A DNA stretch of 64,000 nt from an uncultured bacterium (GCA_947383005.1 CANDBT010000004.1:88994-152993); one strand, 5' to 3'. Shown: positions 1 through 8,714, counted from the first letter of the stretch. A program made the numbers and translations. Notes: generated by a model not told the origin, from the letters alone.

Positions 1-900
1 ATAAGAAACTTTACCTTTATCCTGCAGCAGGCTGCCCCGCGTATTGTGCTGGCATTGGCCAGCGCAAGTATTTGTATTATCGGCGGGCGGGATATGTCAA
101 CCGGACGGCAGATCGGTTTGTCGGCCATCATCTGTTCCGTTCTGCTTCAGGCGTCGGATTACAGCATCAAACTATATCCGAATATTCCCTGTTTGCCGCT
201 TATCCTGCCATTGCTGCTTTCCATGGCATTTTGTGCCGTGTGTTCCATGATCAATTCCCTGTTGGTCTCAAAGCTGCGGATGATCCCTATGATCGCATCC
301 CTTGGTATGCAGATGGCAATTTACGGAGCGATGTCGGTTTATTATGATCGTTTGACAGGGGGTACGCCCATATCCGGCCTGGACAAGTCTTATACCCGAT
401 TTTGCCAGGGTGAGTTCTATGTGGTGGGAATCCGTGTCCCCTATATTGTCATTTATGCGGTGCTGGCCGCATTGCTCTACTGGTTTATCTGGAACCGCAC
501 CAAGCTGGGGCGAAATATGTTCGCCTGCGGAGGCAATCCGGAGGCGGCGACTGTATCTGGTGTCAGTGTGGTGAAAACTTCCCTGATGGTCTATCTGATA
601 GCAGGCTGTACCTATGCTTTCGCAGGCTTTCTGGAGGCGGGGCGTATTGCTTCCATCACCAACGAGATGGGAAACGGCTATGAGCTGGATGCCATTGCAG
701 GCTGTGTAATCGGCGGAGTTTCTCTTCGGGGCGGTATCGGTACAATTCGGGGAGTTTTGGTAGGAGTAATGCTTTTGCAGGTGATTAACTATGGCCTGGT
801 GTATCTGGGAGTAAATATATACTATACAAACCTGGCCCGTGGTTTGATTATGCTGTTTGCAGTTGCGATTGATATCCAGAAGAATATAAAGAAGAAATAA
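1..900 (+). CDS. mglC: Galactose/methyl-galactoside-type ABC transporter permease, 5' end outside window
   Basis: Inner-membrane permease of a sugar ABC importer of the RbsC/MglC family. The reading frame is open from base 1, so the true start lies upstream and only the last 299 residues are present. Seen: hydrophobic segments throughout, the family signature GGRDMSTGRQIGL near the start, and GNPEAATVSGV and YELDAIAGCVIGGVS in the second half. These blocks and the C-terminus line up closely with what I remember of E. coli MglC, which points to galactose or methyl-galactoside rather than ribose. The ATPase and binding-protein genes would be upstream, outside the window. A short inverted-repeat element follows the stop codon directly. 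Confidence 0.88.
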   Translation: MRNFTFILQQAAPRIVLALASASICIIGGRDMSTGRQIGLSAIICSVLLQASDYSIKLYPNIPCLPLILPLLLSMAFCAVCSMINSLLVSKLRMIPMIASLGMQMAIYGAMSVYYDRLTGGTPISGLDKSYTRFCQGEFYVVGIRVPYIVIYAVLAALLYWFIWNRTKLGRNMFACGGNPEAATVSGVSVVKTSLMVYLIAGCTYAFAGFLEAGRIASITNEMGNGYELDAIAGCVIGGVSLRGGIGTIRGVLVGVMLLQVINYGLVYLGVNIYYTNLARGLIMLFAVAIDIQKNIKKK

Positions 901-910
901 CGGATATGAT

Positions 911-1070
911 TGTAACTGTTCAGTAGGTCTGCACAGAGCCTGCCCCAGCGAAGCGAGGGTATTTACTGCGCTGACCGTAAGATAAACTCGGCCAGAGGGC
1001 AAAAATCCCATCGCCGTAGCGATTTTCAATGGATTTTTGCTCGTAACGGTGAAGGTACTGAACAGTTACA
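911..1070. mobile_element. 160-bp MITE-like element with perfect 15-bp terminal inverted repeats
   Basis: The ends TGTAACTGTTCAGTA (911-925) and TACTGAACAGTTACA (1056-1070) are exact inverted repeats. The element is bracketed by the direct repeat TATGAT (905-910 and 1071-1076), which looks like a target-site duplication. No coding capacity is seen; the inside holds further imperfect hairpins. It fills the gap between mglC and the alcohol dehydrogenase gene. A related element lies at 31435-31583. Confidence 0.65.
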
Positions 1071-1097
1071 TATGATTTTTAAGATGGAGGGGATTAA

Positions 1098-2171
1098 ATG
1101 GCGGAAGGGAAAAAGAAGATGAAGGCAGTTGTTTTAAAGGAGTTCCACAAGCCGTTCGTGGTGGAGGAGCTGCCGGTTCCGGAACCGGGGCCGGGGGAGG
1201 TTCTGGTCAAGGTGATGGCCAGCGGCTTGTGCCTGACGGATGTCCATATTCAGGAGGGGGTTCTGAAAACGGTGAAGGTGCCCTATACTCCCGGCCATGA
1301 GCTGGCCGGCATTGTGGTGAAACTGGGAGAGGGGGTGGAAAACATTGAGATTGGCCAGCATATGTGCGGGTGGATTGATGTGGTTTGCCATACCTGTATG
1401 ATGTGCAGGATGGGAAGGGAGAATCTGTGCCTGAACCGAGTTCGCATCGGATTTGAAAGAAACGGCTCTCATGCAGAGTATGTGGCTATTCCGGCCGAAA
1501 ATGTAATGCCCATTGGAGAAAATATTCCCTGGCCCAGTGCGGCGGTTATCCCGGATGCGGTGGCCTGCATGTACAATGCCATCAAGGTCCAAGGCAAGGT
1601 AAAAGCAGGAGATAAGCTTTTGCTTGCAGGTATGGGAGCTTTGGGAATCCAGGGGGTGCAAATCGCAAAATATCTGGGAGCCGCGGTATATGCTTCGGGA
1701 CGAACCGAGGCCAAGCTTGAACTGGCACGGAAATTTGGCGCTGACGGAACGGTCAATACCCGTGAACAGAACCTCCAGGAGGAGATTAGCCGTCTTACCG
1801 GAGGGGAGCTGTGCGACGTAGCGGTCGATCTGATCGGGACGGACAGCAGCATTGACGAACTGCTGCGCTGTGTTCGCCCGGGCGGGAAGGTCATTGCGGC
1901 AGCGTACGCCGCTGATACTTTTACGGTGAATTTTCAGGAGGTGGTAATCAAGGAAAAAGAAATTATCGGAATCCGTGGAGCCTCCCCCCAGGCGCTGAGA
2001 GAGGCTATCGGGCTGGTGGAAAAAGGAGTGATTGATCCTTATGTGTGCAAAACCTGGAAAATTGATGAGGTAAATGAAGCCATCAACGCCCTCAGAGGTT
2101 TTAAAAACCTGGCAAGAACGGCATTTACTTTTGAGACTGAAAATTCTCATAATTCATCGCCAACTGAATGA
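1098..2171 (+). CDS. Zinc-dependent medium-chain alcohol/polyol dehydrogenase
   Basis: A 357-residue NAD(P)-dependent oxidoreductase of the medium-chain dehydrogenase family. Seen: catalytic zinc candidates Cys45 and His67-Glu68 (GHE), structural zinc cysteines 97, 100, 103 and 111, and the Rossmann loop GMGALG at 168-173. The start is supported by GGAGG seven bases upstream; Met8 is an alternative. Length is normal for the family. The substrate cannot be read from sequence: primary alcohols or sugar alcohols are both possible. Its 3' end overlaps the convergent LysR gene by 47 bp, so the two transcripts are antisense there. LysR may control it, but no operator was identified. Confidence 0.85.
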   Translation: MAEGKKKMKAVVLKEFHKPFVVEELPVPEPGPGEVLVKVMASGLCLTDVHIQEGVLKTVKVPYTPGHELAGIVVKLGEGVENIEIGQHMCGWIDVVCHTCMMCRMGRENLCLNRVRIGFERNGSHAEYVAIPAENVMPIGENIPWPSAAVIPDAVACMYNAIKVQGKVKAGDKLLLAGMGALGIQGVQIAKYLGAAVYASGRTEAKLELARKFGADGTVNTREQNLQEEISRLTGGELCDVAVDLIGTDSSIDELLRCVRPGGKVIAAAYAADTFTVNFQEVVIKEKEIIGIRGASPQALREAIGLVEKGVIDPYVCKTWKIDEVNEAINALRGFKNLARTAFTFETENSHNSSPTE

Positions 2172-3018
2172 AATCATTCATATAGTCGGTCAGATATTTG
2201 TCTTTGTGATACAGCAGGTTAAAAGTCCGGTCCATATTGGCGTCCAAAATTTCCAGAGGCCATAAAAGTCCTTGTTCCACTTCCTCCCGGATGAGCCTCT
2301 GGGAGATAGTGGAAATACCGTGACCGCTGCACACGGCCTTTTTGCTGGCCAGGGTATCTGCGCAGATCCAGGAAACGTGATAGGGAATACCTCGTTCGCT
2401 GAGAAGCTGCTCTAAGCGGGTGGCCGCGTTGTTAGTATTATCTCGTACGATCAGGTTTTCATTGGCAAGATCCTTGAGCATGACGCTCTTGCGCCCGCAC
2501 AGAGGGTGATTGCGACTGCAGATCAGCACCAGGGTATCCCGCATGATCGGAGTACAGATCAGATCGCTGCTGCCGGGCTTGACATCGTTGAGACAGATGT
2601 CAAGGTCGTTATCTAAAAGTTTTTCTTCAATAATGGAGTTCCGGGCCACAACAATCTGATTTTTTACATCGGGATTTTTCTGATCCATCAGTGTGATCAG
2701 GTCGCTGAGAATGGACGCGCCGGTGGAAAGAGAGGCGCCGACCCGCAAAATCCGTTCCTTGGTGGACTGGAGGAGGAAGTCGTCTACCATTTTGTTGTAG
2801 GCCAGAAGCTGTCTGCCGTATTCTAAAAGCTGCTTGCCGCTGGGGGTCAGATACAGCTTTTTGGATAAACGTTCAAAAAGGCGGATGTTGTATTCTTTTT
2901 CAATTTCCGAGATGCATTGACTGACAGAAGCCTGGGTAATGTAAAGTTTGCGGGCAGTGCTGCTGATTTTGCCGCTTTCCGCAACCTCCACAAATATTTT
3001 TAAACTGCGTATAGTCAT
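2125..3018 (-). CDS. LysR-family transcriptional regulator
   Basis: A 297-residue regulator. Seen: N-terminal winged helix-turn-helix at about 1-60 (SLKIFVEVAESGKISSTARK, then ASVSQCISEIEKEYNIRLFER), followed by a substrate-binding domain, the standard LysR layout and length. GAGG lies five bases upstream of the start on the minus strand. It ends inside the 3' end of the dehydrogenase gene and is transcribed towards it. LysR proteins usually act on neighbouring genes; the ligand is unknown. Confidence 0.9.
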   Translation of the reverse strand: MTIRSLKIFVEVAESGKISSTARKLYITQASVSQCISEIEKEYNIRLFERLSKKLYLTPSGKQLLEYGRQLLAYNKMVDDFLLQSTKERILRVGASLSTGASILSDLITLMDQKNPDVKNQIVVARNSIIEEKLLDNDLDICLNDVKPGSSDLICTPIMRDTLVLICSRNHPLCGRKSVMLKDLANENLIVRDNTNNAATRLEQLLSERGIPYHVSWICADTLASKKAVCSGHGISTISQRLIREEVEQGLLWPLEILDANMDRTFNLLYHKDKYLTDYMNDFIQLAMNYENFQSQK

Positions 3019-3493
3019 GAGATGCCTCGCTTTCTGGTCTGTTGACAGAGCTGTCCGTTCTTTGCGCCGTAAATCGGATTACAGGGTTCGCGAAGATATA
3101 GGATATTATAAAAGGAATATAAGTAAAAATCAATGTTTTTGATAATAAAATAATGTTGGGCAAGAAAATACCCGTCTGAACTGTTACATATTTATCCCTT
3201 ACGATACACAGATTGCTTCGCGCTTCATAACCGCGAAAGCCAAAAATCATCGAAAAACAGCCATTTTTCAAACGTATGGCTGCCTTTCGGTGATTTTTGA
3301 CCTTTTGGCCCTGATATCATATAAAACTAATAACATAGCGGATTTTCATAAGAAAAAATTAGTGTAAAATACTTTTTGACTCCAACAATATTATGTGATA
3401 GAGTTGGAGTTGAGAGCAGCAAAGGACGCGCCGAATTCGGGTAAAATGAGGATGGGATTGTAATGGGAAAATGCAGGAAAGGACGGACAAGGG
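3019..3493. other. 475-bp intergenic region with repeat remnants and an upstream hairpin
   Basis: No convincing gene. It holds one end-motif of the GTAAC-family repeat (TGAACTGTTAC, 3177-3187), an imperfect palindromic stretch at about 3200-3310 (ATTTTTGACC ending), and an 8-bp inverted repeat ACTCCAAC (3379-3386) / GTTGGAGT (3403-3410) about 85 bp before the FNT gene, with a possible -35 TTGACT at 3376-3381. The inverted repeat could be an operator or mRNA hairpin for the FNT gene; this is inference. Confidence 0.5.
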
Positions 3494-4078
3494 ATGAAGA
3501 GTAAGTTTCAGATAGGGATAAAGGCTGTTTATGCAGGATTTATGATCGGGTTGGGAGGAATTGTCTATCTGTCAGTAGATAATAAAATTATTGCTTCTCT
3601 TTTGTTTTCTTTTGGATTATTGACCATTGTGACACAGGGATTTTTTCTGTATACAGGGAAAATCGGATTTGTGAAGAAGGTTAATGAGCTTCTTGATATG
3701 GCAATCGTTGCTGCGGGGAATTACATAGGAACTTTTTTTGCGTCAGGGATAGCAAATATGGCGCATCTTAAGATAGACAGCCAGGCATTGACGGCGGCAA
3801 AACTGGAAAATTCCGTGTGGAATGTTTTTTTCTTATCCATGTTCTGCGGAGTGATGATGTATCTGGCGATTGATAATTATCAAAAAACAAAAAATATTGT
3901 CTTTATTATTGCACCGGTGATGATTTTTATTTTATCCGGATTTGAACATTCTATCGCCAATATGTTTTATTTTCACCTGGCAGGGGTATATACGGCGAAA
4001 TCGGCAGCATATCTATTGGTGATGCTGGCAGGAAATGGGATTGGGGCGAAACTTTTCAGCCTGAAAGATATTGTTTAA
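3494..4078 (+). CDS. Short formate/nitrite transporter (FNT) family channel
   Basis: A 194-residue membrane protein of the FocA/NirC family. Seen: multiple hydrophobic helices and the family block GFEHSIANM at 149-157, with the channel histidine at 152 and its Asn partner. At 194 residues it is well below the roughly 260-280 typical of FocA and NirC. FNT proteins form pentameric pores for formate, nitrite or hydrosulfide. Position at the head of a molybdoenzyme locus suggests nitrite or formate as cargo; nitrite fits best if the downstream enzyme is a nitrate reductase. The start follows AAAGGACGGACAAGGG, a modest ribosome site. Confidence 0.82.
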   Translation: MKSKFQIGIKAVYAGFMIGLGGIVYLSVDNKIIASLLFSFGLLTIVTQGFFLYTGKIGFVKKVNELLDMAIVAAGNYIGTFFASGIANMAHLKIDSQALTAAKLENSVWNVFFLSMFCGVMMYLAIDNYQKTKNIVFIIAPVMIFILSGFEHSIANMFYFHLAGVYTAKSAAYLLVMLAGNGIGAKLFSLKDIV

Positions 4079-4111
4079 TGTGCTGCAAGCATTTTAAATG
4101 GGATGATATCA

Positions 4112-4140
4112 TTGCCCCATAAGGCAGCCAATGGTATAAT
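4112..4140 (+). promoter_or_regulatory. Sigma-70-type promoter for the molybdopterin-binding protein/moaC genes
   Basis: TTGCCC (4112-4117), a 17-bp spacer and TATAAT (4135-4140). The palindrome ATGATATCAT just upstream overlaps the -35 region and could be an operator. A GTAAC-family motif (4141-4151) follows the -10 immediately. Confidence 0.55.
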
Positions 4141-4203
4141 GTAACTATTCAGACAGGTACAAAAAAGTTCCAGAGCATATCTTCGTGAAAAGGTGAAAAG
4201 GTT

Positions 4204-5235
4204 ATGAAAGAGATTAGAACAAAAGATGCGGTAGGACATGTGCTTTGCCATGATGTTACCCAGATTATCAGGGGAGTGACAAAAGACGCGGTATTTCGCA
4301 AAGGACATGTAATTACAGAAGAGGATATTCCGGTATTGTTAAGCGTAGGTAAGGATCATCTCTATGTGTGGGAGAACAATGGGAATATGCTCCATGAAAA
4401 TGAGGCGGCAGAGATTCTGTATTCCTTCTGTGCCAATAAACATATGCGTCCGTCGGAGGTAAAGGAAGGGAAAATTGAAGTCATTGCAGAATGCGACGGC
4501 TTGCTTAAGGTAGATAAGAACCGCTTGAATCGCATCAACGGGCTGGGAGAGATGATGATTGCCTCCAGACATGGGAATTTTCCGGTGAAAGCGGGGGAGA
4601 AAATCGCAGGAACAAGAATTATTCCGCTTATGATTGAGAAGGAAAAGATGGAACGGGCAAAAGAGATATGCGGGGATAAACCCATTTTTGAACTCATGCC
4701 CTTTTTACAGAAAAAAGCAGGAATTGTGGCAACAGGAAATGAAGTGTATTATGGAAGGATTCAGGATACGTTTACTCCGGTGATTGAAGAAAAGCTGGCC
4801 GAATATCATGTGGAAATTATCGGACATGAGATAAGTGACGACAACCATGAGCGGATTACTGCCTGTATCCGGAAATTGCTGGAAAAGGGGGCGGATATGA
4901 TTCTTTGCACGGGAGGGATGAGTGTGGATCCGGATGACCGCACGCCTCTGGCGATTAAAAATACAGGAGCTGCAATCGTAACCTATGGGGCACCGGTGCT
5001 TCCCGGGGCAATGTTTCTTTTGGCATATGATCAGGGTGACATACCGATTATGGGGCTTCCGGGCTGTGTAATGTATGCGAAAAGAACGATTTTCGATCTG
5101 GTGCTTCCGCGGATTATGGCAGGAGAAAAATTGAAAGAAAAGGATATCTCCACGCTGGGAGAAGGAGGGCTGTGCCTGTCTTGCCCGGTATGCATCTTTC
5201 CCAATTGTGGATTTGGAAAGGGAGGCGATTGTTAA
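4204..5235 (+). CDS. Molybdopterin-binding protein (MoeA/MogA-like)
   Basis: A 343-residue protein with an N-terminal region of about 160 residues and a MoCF-type domain at about 165-310, including the GIVATGNEVYYGRI and ILCTGGMSVDPDDRTP blocks that bind molybdopterin-like ligands. The C-terminus ends in a cysteine cluster (CLSCPVC...FPNC). The family is found beside molybdoenzyme genes in Firmicutes; the precise step (metal insertion or cofactor handling) is inferred. It is separate from the canonical moeA at 12619. Its stop abuts the moaC start codon with no gap, indicating translational coupling. Confidence 0.78.
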   Translation: MKEIRTKDAVGHVLCHDVTQIIRGVTKDAVFRKGHVITEEDIPVLLSVGKDHLYVWENNGNMLHENEAAEILYSFCANKHMRPSEVKEGKIEVIAECDGLLKVDKNRLNRINGLGEMMIASRHGNFPVKAGEKIAGTRIIPLMIEKEKMERAKEICGDKPIFELMPFLQKKAGIVATGNEVYYGRIQDTFTPVIEEKLAEYHVEIIGHEISDDNHERITACIRKLLEKGADMILCTGGMSVDPDDRTPLAIKNTGAAIVTYGAPVLPGAMFLLAYDQGDIPIMGLPGCVMYAKRTIFDLVLPRIMAGEKLKEKDISTLGEGGLCLSCPVCIFPNCGFGKGGDC

Positions 5236-5709
5236 ATGGCCCTGACCCATTTTGACCAGGAAGGAAATGCCGTCATGGTTGATGTGACGGAGAAAAGGAT
5301 CACAGAGCGGGAGGCATCTGCAAGCGGCAGGATTCAGGTAAGCCGGGAAATCTATGAGACAATAAAAAACGGTACGGCTGCAAAGGGGGATGTACTGGGA
5401 GTTGCCAGGGTGGCAGGGATTATGGCGGTAAAGCAGACGGCTAATCTGATTCCTTTATGTCATATGCTATCGCTGACAAAAGCAATGGTGAATTTTCGGA
5501 TGCTGGAGGAAAGCTGCGAAATCGAAGCGGTCTGTACGGTAAAGACCGAGGGGAAAACCGGGGTGGAAATGGAGGCTCTAACCGGCGTGTCGGTGGCGCT
5601 CCTTACCATCTATGACATGTGTAAAGCCATGGATAAGGGGATGGTGATCCAAGATATCCGCCTGGAAAAGAAAAGCGGAGGAAAGAGCGGGATATATGAA
5701 AGGCAATAG
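5236..5709 (+). CDS. moaC: Cyclic pyranopterin monophosphate synthase
   Basis: A 157-residue MoaC that converts the MoaA product to cyclic pyranopterin monophosphate, the second half of step one in molybdenum cofactor synthesis. Seen: [14 protein letters not shown] near the N-terminus, the [13 protein letters not shown] block, and the [20 protein letters not shown] motif with the conserved catalytic residues. Length is normal. It starts on the base after the preceding gene's stop. Its partner moaA lies 9 kb downstream in the same direction. Confidence 0.95.
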   Translation: MALTHFDQEGNAVMVDVTEKRITEREASASGRIQVSREIYETIKNGTAAKGDVLGVARVAGIMAVKQTANLIPLCHMLSLTKAMVNFRMLEESCEIEAVCTVKTEGKTGVEMEALTGVSVALLTIYDMCKAMDKGMVIQDIRLEKKSGGKSGIYERQ

Positions 5710-5745
5710 GACAATGGGAAGGAGGTTATTGGTATTCAGGTACAA

Positions 5746-6426
5746 ATGACAGAGGGATTAGCGCTTTTTAAAGAAGTGGCGCCCGATACGCTGCAAAAAC
5801 TCAGAAAGTACGGTAAAATACAGGAATTCCCAAAGGGAAGCCTGATTATCCGTGCAAAGGAACCGTTAGAACAGATTTATATACAGATAGACGGCAAGTC
5901 TATCGTCTATAATCTGACCCATACCGGAAACCGAAAGATATTATTTATTTTTGGCCGTGGCGCACTGCTCAATGAGCATGTGCTGAATGAGCATCATTCT
6001 GCCACCTATTGTGAAACCATTGAGAAAAGCCGTATTTTTATTATCCCTGCCGATCGTTTTGTGCGCTGCATGCAGCAGGATTTTGCCCTGACCCGGGCAG
6101 TGCTTGCGGCTCAGGAGCGGAAGGTCTGGCGGCTTGGCCATCAGCTTAAAAATACGATGGGAAGTATCTACATGGAGCGCAGGCTTGCGGCAAAGCTCTG
6201 GAAGCTTGCCAGGGATTTCGGCGTCAACGTGCCGGAGGGGATAGAAATCAATATCAATCTTTCCGTTACCCTTCTTGCCGATATGTTGGGGGCGCCGAGA
6301 GAAACTGCGTCAAGGCTTTGCCGGACTCTTGTGGATTATCGGCTGATCCAGATGAAAGGAAAGCGGATCATTATCATAAATCCGCAAAGAATATCCGCGT
6401 TTTACCGGACGGGGGAGATCAAATAA
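5746..6426 (+). CDS. CRP/FNR-family transcriptional regulator
   Basis: A 226-residue regulator with an N-terminal cyclic-nucleotide-binding-like beta-barrel (about 20-120), a long dimer helix (about 115-150) and a C-terminal winged helix-turn-helix. The recognition helix carries RETASR at 185-190, matching the Arg-Glu-x3-Arg of E. coli CRP rather than the Glu-x2-Ser-Arg of FNR, which predicts GTGA half-sites. No N-terminal FNR-type cysteine cluster is seen, so sensing is not by that iron-sulfur centre. The ribosome site GGAAGGAGGT (5716-5725) is 20 bases before this ATG; an unusual ATT start at 5734 would fit better, so the start is uncertain. A matching GTGA-N6-TCAC palindrome lies just downstream, before narA. 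Confidence 0.88.
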   Translation: MTEGLALFKEVAPDTLQKLRKYGKIQEFPKGSLIIRAKEPLEQIYIQIDGKSIVYNLTHTGNRKILFIFGRGALLNEHVLNEHHSATYCETIEKSRIFIIPADRFVRCMQQDFALTRAVLAAQERKVWRLGHQLKNTMGSIYMERRLAAKLWKLARDFGVNVPEGIEININLSVTLLADMLGAPRETASRLCRTLVDYRLIQMKGKRIIIINPQRISAFYRTGEIK

Positions 6427-6456
6427 CAGCAAAAAATAATATCCGTAACTTCTGGA

Positions 6457-6482
6457 AATTCCGTGACTTACATCACGGAATT
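6457..6482. promoter_or_regulatory. CRP-type operator of the nar operon
   Basis: Perfect palindrome AATTCCGTGA-N6-TCACGGAATT, centred at 6469.5. The core GTGA-N6-TCAC is the CRP-family half-site pattern and agrees with the recognition helix of the regulator encoded immediately upstream. It lies exactly 41.5 bp before the start point predicted from the -10 at 6499-6504, the class II activator position. It is followed by a short T run, so it might also act as a terminator for the regulator gene. Confidence 0.65.
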
Positions 6483-6498
6483 TTTGCGTATTTACTGG

Positions 6499-6511
6499 TA
6501 AAATATTCTCA
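6499..6511 (+). promoter_or_regulatory. Predicted nar promoter -10 element
   Basis: TAAAAT (6499-6504) with a predicted start near 6511. No good -35 hexamer exists at the right spacing, which is what an activator-dependent promoter would show. Confidence 0.45.
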
Positions 6512-6564
6512 TTTAAAGGAATAACTTACCAGAACGGAAATTATTTTGACAGATAGGAGGAGCC

Positions 6565-8670
6565 ATGAGAAAGATACAATCAACCTGCAATTACTGTGCC
6601 CTGGACTGTAATCTGGATTTCTATGTGGAGGATGGCCAGATTGTCAAGACAGTGCCGACAAAGGGGTATCCGGTCAATGACGGGTTTTGCTGTATCAAGG
6701 GACTGTCTCTTGACAAGCAGCAGAAGACCGTCAAGCCAAACAGCCTTCCGAAGATCCGCAAAGCAGACGGAAGCTTTCGGGAGGTTTCCTGGGAAGAAGG
6801 ATTTTCGCATGTAGCGAATAAGCTGAAAGAACTGCAGGAGAAATACGGCCCGGAAAGTGTGGCAGGCATCAGCACGGGACAGCTTACCTTAGAGGAATTT
6901 GCCCTCTTCGGGCATGTGATGAGAAATTATCTGAAGGCGAACGTGGACGGGAATACAAGGCTCTGCATGGCGACGGCAGTTGTGGCACACAAACAGAGCT
7001 ACGGTTTTGACGCACCGGGTTTTACCTTGAAGGATCTGGAACTTTCGGACAGGATCATTTTTATCGGGGCCAATCCTGTCGTGGCACACCCGATTTTGTG
7101 GGGCAGGGTGCGGAACAATCAGGTAGAAGGGCATAAAATTATCGTGATTGACCCGAGAAAATCCGAGACTGCCATGAATGCGGATTACTGGTACGGATTA
7201 AAATGGAGAAGCGATTTGCTGCTCTTATATACCATAGCCGGCCAGCTGATTGAAAAGGATTATCTGGACCATAAATTTATTGTAGAGCATACGGAGAAAT
7301 TCGAGGAATTCCAAAAATTTGTAAGGCCCTACACGTTAGAGCGGGGCGCAGAAGGGACAGGTCTTTCCCGGGAACAGATTCTGGAGCTTGTGGAGCTGAT
7401 TCATAGCGGGAAGCGCGTATCGTTCTGGTGGACAATGGGGGTAAACCAAGGCTATGAGGCGGTACGCACGGCACAGGCAATCATTAACCTGGCGCTTATG
7501 ACCGGCAATATCGGGAAGCCGGGAACCGGGGCGAATTCCATTACCGGACAGTGCAACGCCATGGGATCCCGTGCTTACAGCAACACGGCTGTCTTCTTCG
7601 GAGGAGGCGATTTTACCAATCCCGCAAGAAGAAAGCGGATTGCACAGGTATTGGGCGTTCCGGAAAGTATGCTGGCTGAAAAGCCTACCAAAACATACAA
7701 CCAGATTATCGAGGGAATCAATGCCGGAGAGATTAAAGGACTCTGGATTTTATGTACAAATCCGAGACATAGCTGGACGAATAACGAAACCTTTGCCGAG
7801 GCAGCGAAAAAGCTGGAACTTTTTGTCGTACAGGATATCTATGACACGATAGAAAGCGCGGAGGACTGCACCGTATTCTTTCCGGTTGTCCCGGGAATCA
7901 AAAAGGAGGGGACTTACATCAACCTGGAGCGCAGGCTTTCGGCCATGCGTCCGGTGCTTGCCCGTGGGGAGCATGAAATATCGGATTATGAGGCGATCCT
8001 GGGAGTGGGAAAAGCGCTCGGCATGGGTGATGCCTTAAAAGGCTGGGAGACGCCGAAAGACTGCTTTAACCTGATGCGGGAGTGTTCCCGGAATATGCCC
8101 TGTGATATCACGGGGATTACCTGGGAGGCGCTGGAGAATTCACATGGCATTCAGTGGCCTTACCCGGAAGGCAGGGAAGAGGAAAACAAAGAAGAACAGC
8201 GCCGCCTCTATGGCGACGGGAACTTTTTCACCCCGTCAAAAAAGGCGCAGTTTGTCTTCGAGGAGGTAAGGGAGAACCCGCTTCCGGCAAGTGAAAAATA
8301 TCCCTTTATCTTAAATACCGGCCGCGGAAGCGTGGGACAGTGGCATACCCAGAGCCGCACAAAGGAAGTAAAATTTGTCGAGGATGTTTCGGTGAAAAAG
8401 GCGTATCTTTATATGAACCCGACGCTTGCCGGTGAGAATGACATTGCGGAAAATGACCGGATACGGGTATTTTCCGTGAACGGGCAGGAAGCGGTATTTT
8501 TGGTAAAGGTTACGGAAAATGTAGGTTATCGTGAATTATTTGCGCCGATTCATTATATAGAATGCAATAAGCTGACACCATCGTTATATGATACCTATTC
8601 CAAGGAACCGTCCTATAAGGCAACTCCGGTCCGGTTTGAGAAAGAGCCTCCGGCGAATGAGGAGAAATAA
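6565..8670 (+). CDS. narA: Molybdopterin oxidoreductase catalytic subunit, probable nitrate reductase
   Basis: A 701-residue (about 80 kDa) bis-MGD enzyme of the DMSO-reductase superfamily. Seen: N-terminal 4Fe-4S motif Cys8-x2-Cys11-x3-Cys15-x26-Cys42; candidate Mo-ligand Cys134 in NTRLCMATAV, a context found in NasA/NarB-type nitrate reductases; and the C-terminal molybdopterin dinucleotide-binding domain. There is no signal peptide, so it is cytoplasmic, and no in-frame TGA. Size and neighbours match the Clostridium perfringens narA-narB-narC arrangement. A formate dehydrogenase-like role is the main alternative, and the FNT neighbour would fit either. AGGAGG lies five bases before the start. 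Confidence 0.72.
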   Translation: MRKIQSTCNYCALDCNLDFYVEDGQIVKTVPTKGYPVNDGFCCIKGLSLDKQQKTVKPNSLPKIRKADGSFREVSWEEGFSHVANKLKELQEKYGPESVAGISTGQLTLEEFALFGHVMRNYLKANVDGNTRLCMATAVVAHKQSYGFDAPGFTLKDLELSDRIIFIGANPVVAHPILWGRVRNNQVEGHKIIVIDPRKSETAMNADYWYGLKWRSDLLLLYTIAGQLIEKDYLDHKFIVEHTEKFEEFQKFVRPYTLERGAEGTGLSREQILELVELIHSGKRVSFWWTMGVNQGYEAVRTAQAIINLALMTGNIGKPGTGANSITGQCNAMGSRAYSNTAVFFGGGDFTNPARRKRIAQVLGVPESMLAEKPTKTYNQIIEGINAGEIKGLWILCTNPRHSWTNNETFAEAAKKLELFVVQDIYDTIESAEDCTVFFPVVPGIKKEGTYINLERRLSAMRPVLARGEHEISDYEAILGVGKALGMGDALKGWETPKDCFNLMRECSRNMPCDITGITWEALENSHGIQWPYPEGREEENKEEQRRLYGDGNFFTPSKKAQFVFEEVRENPLPASEKYPFILNTGRGSVGQWHTQSRTKEVKFVEDVSVKKAYLYMNPTLAGENDIAENDRIRVFSVNGQEAVFLVKVTENVGYRELFAPIHYIECNKLTPSLYDTYSKEPSYKATPVRFEKEPPANEEK

Positions 8671-8714
8671 GAGAGTGCCATAGGGAGTCAAGACTTTTGC
8701 AGCAACGACAGGAA

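Noticed and set aside
268-1029. Long minus-strand frame across mglC and the following element
   Set aside because: It lies opposite a well-supported permease gene and crosses the terminal repeats of the mini-element; the protein has no recognisable features.
1134-2150. Long minus-strand frame opposite the alcohol dehydrogenase
   Set aside because: Shadow of a gene with clear zinc and NAD motifs; histidine-rich composition typical of reverse complement frames.
6457-6482. Palindrome read simply as a terminator of the regulator gene
   Set aside because: A T run follows, but GTGA-N6-TCAC symmetry, the matching recognition helix and the exact -41.5 placement favour an operator; both roles remain possible.
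6565-8670. Selenocysteine-type formate dehydrogenase
   Set aside because: The Mo-ligand position appears to be Cys134 and there is no in-frame TGA; the motif context is of the nitrate reductase type.
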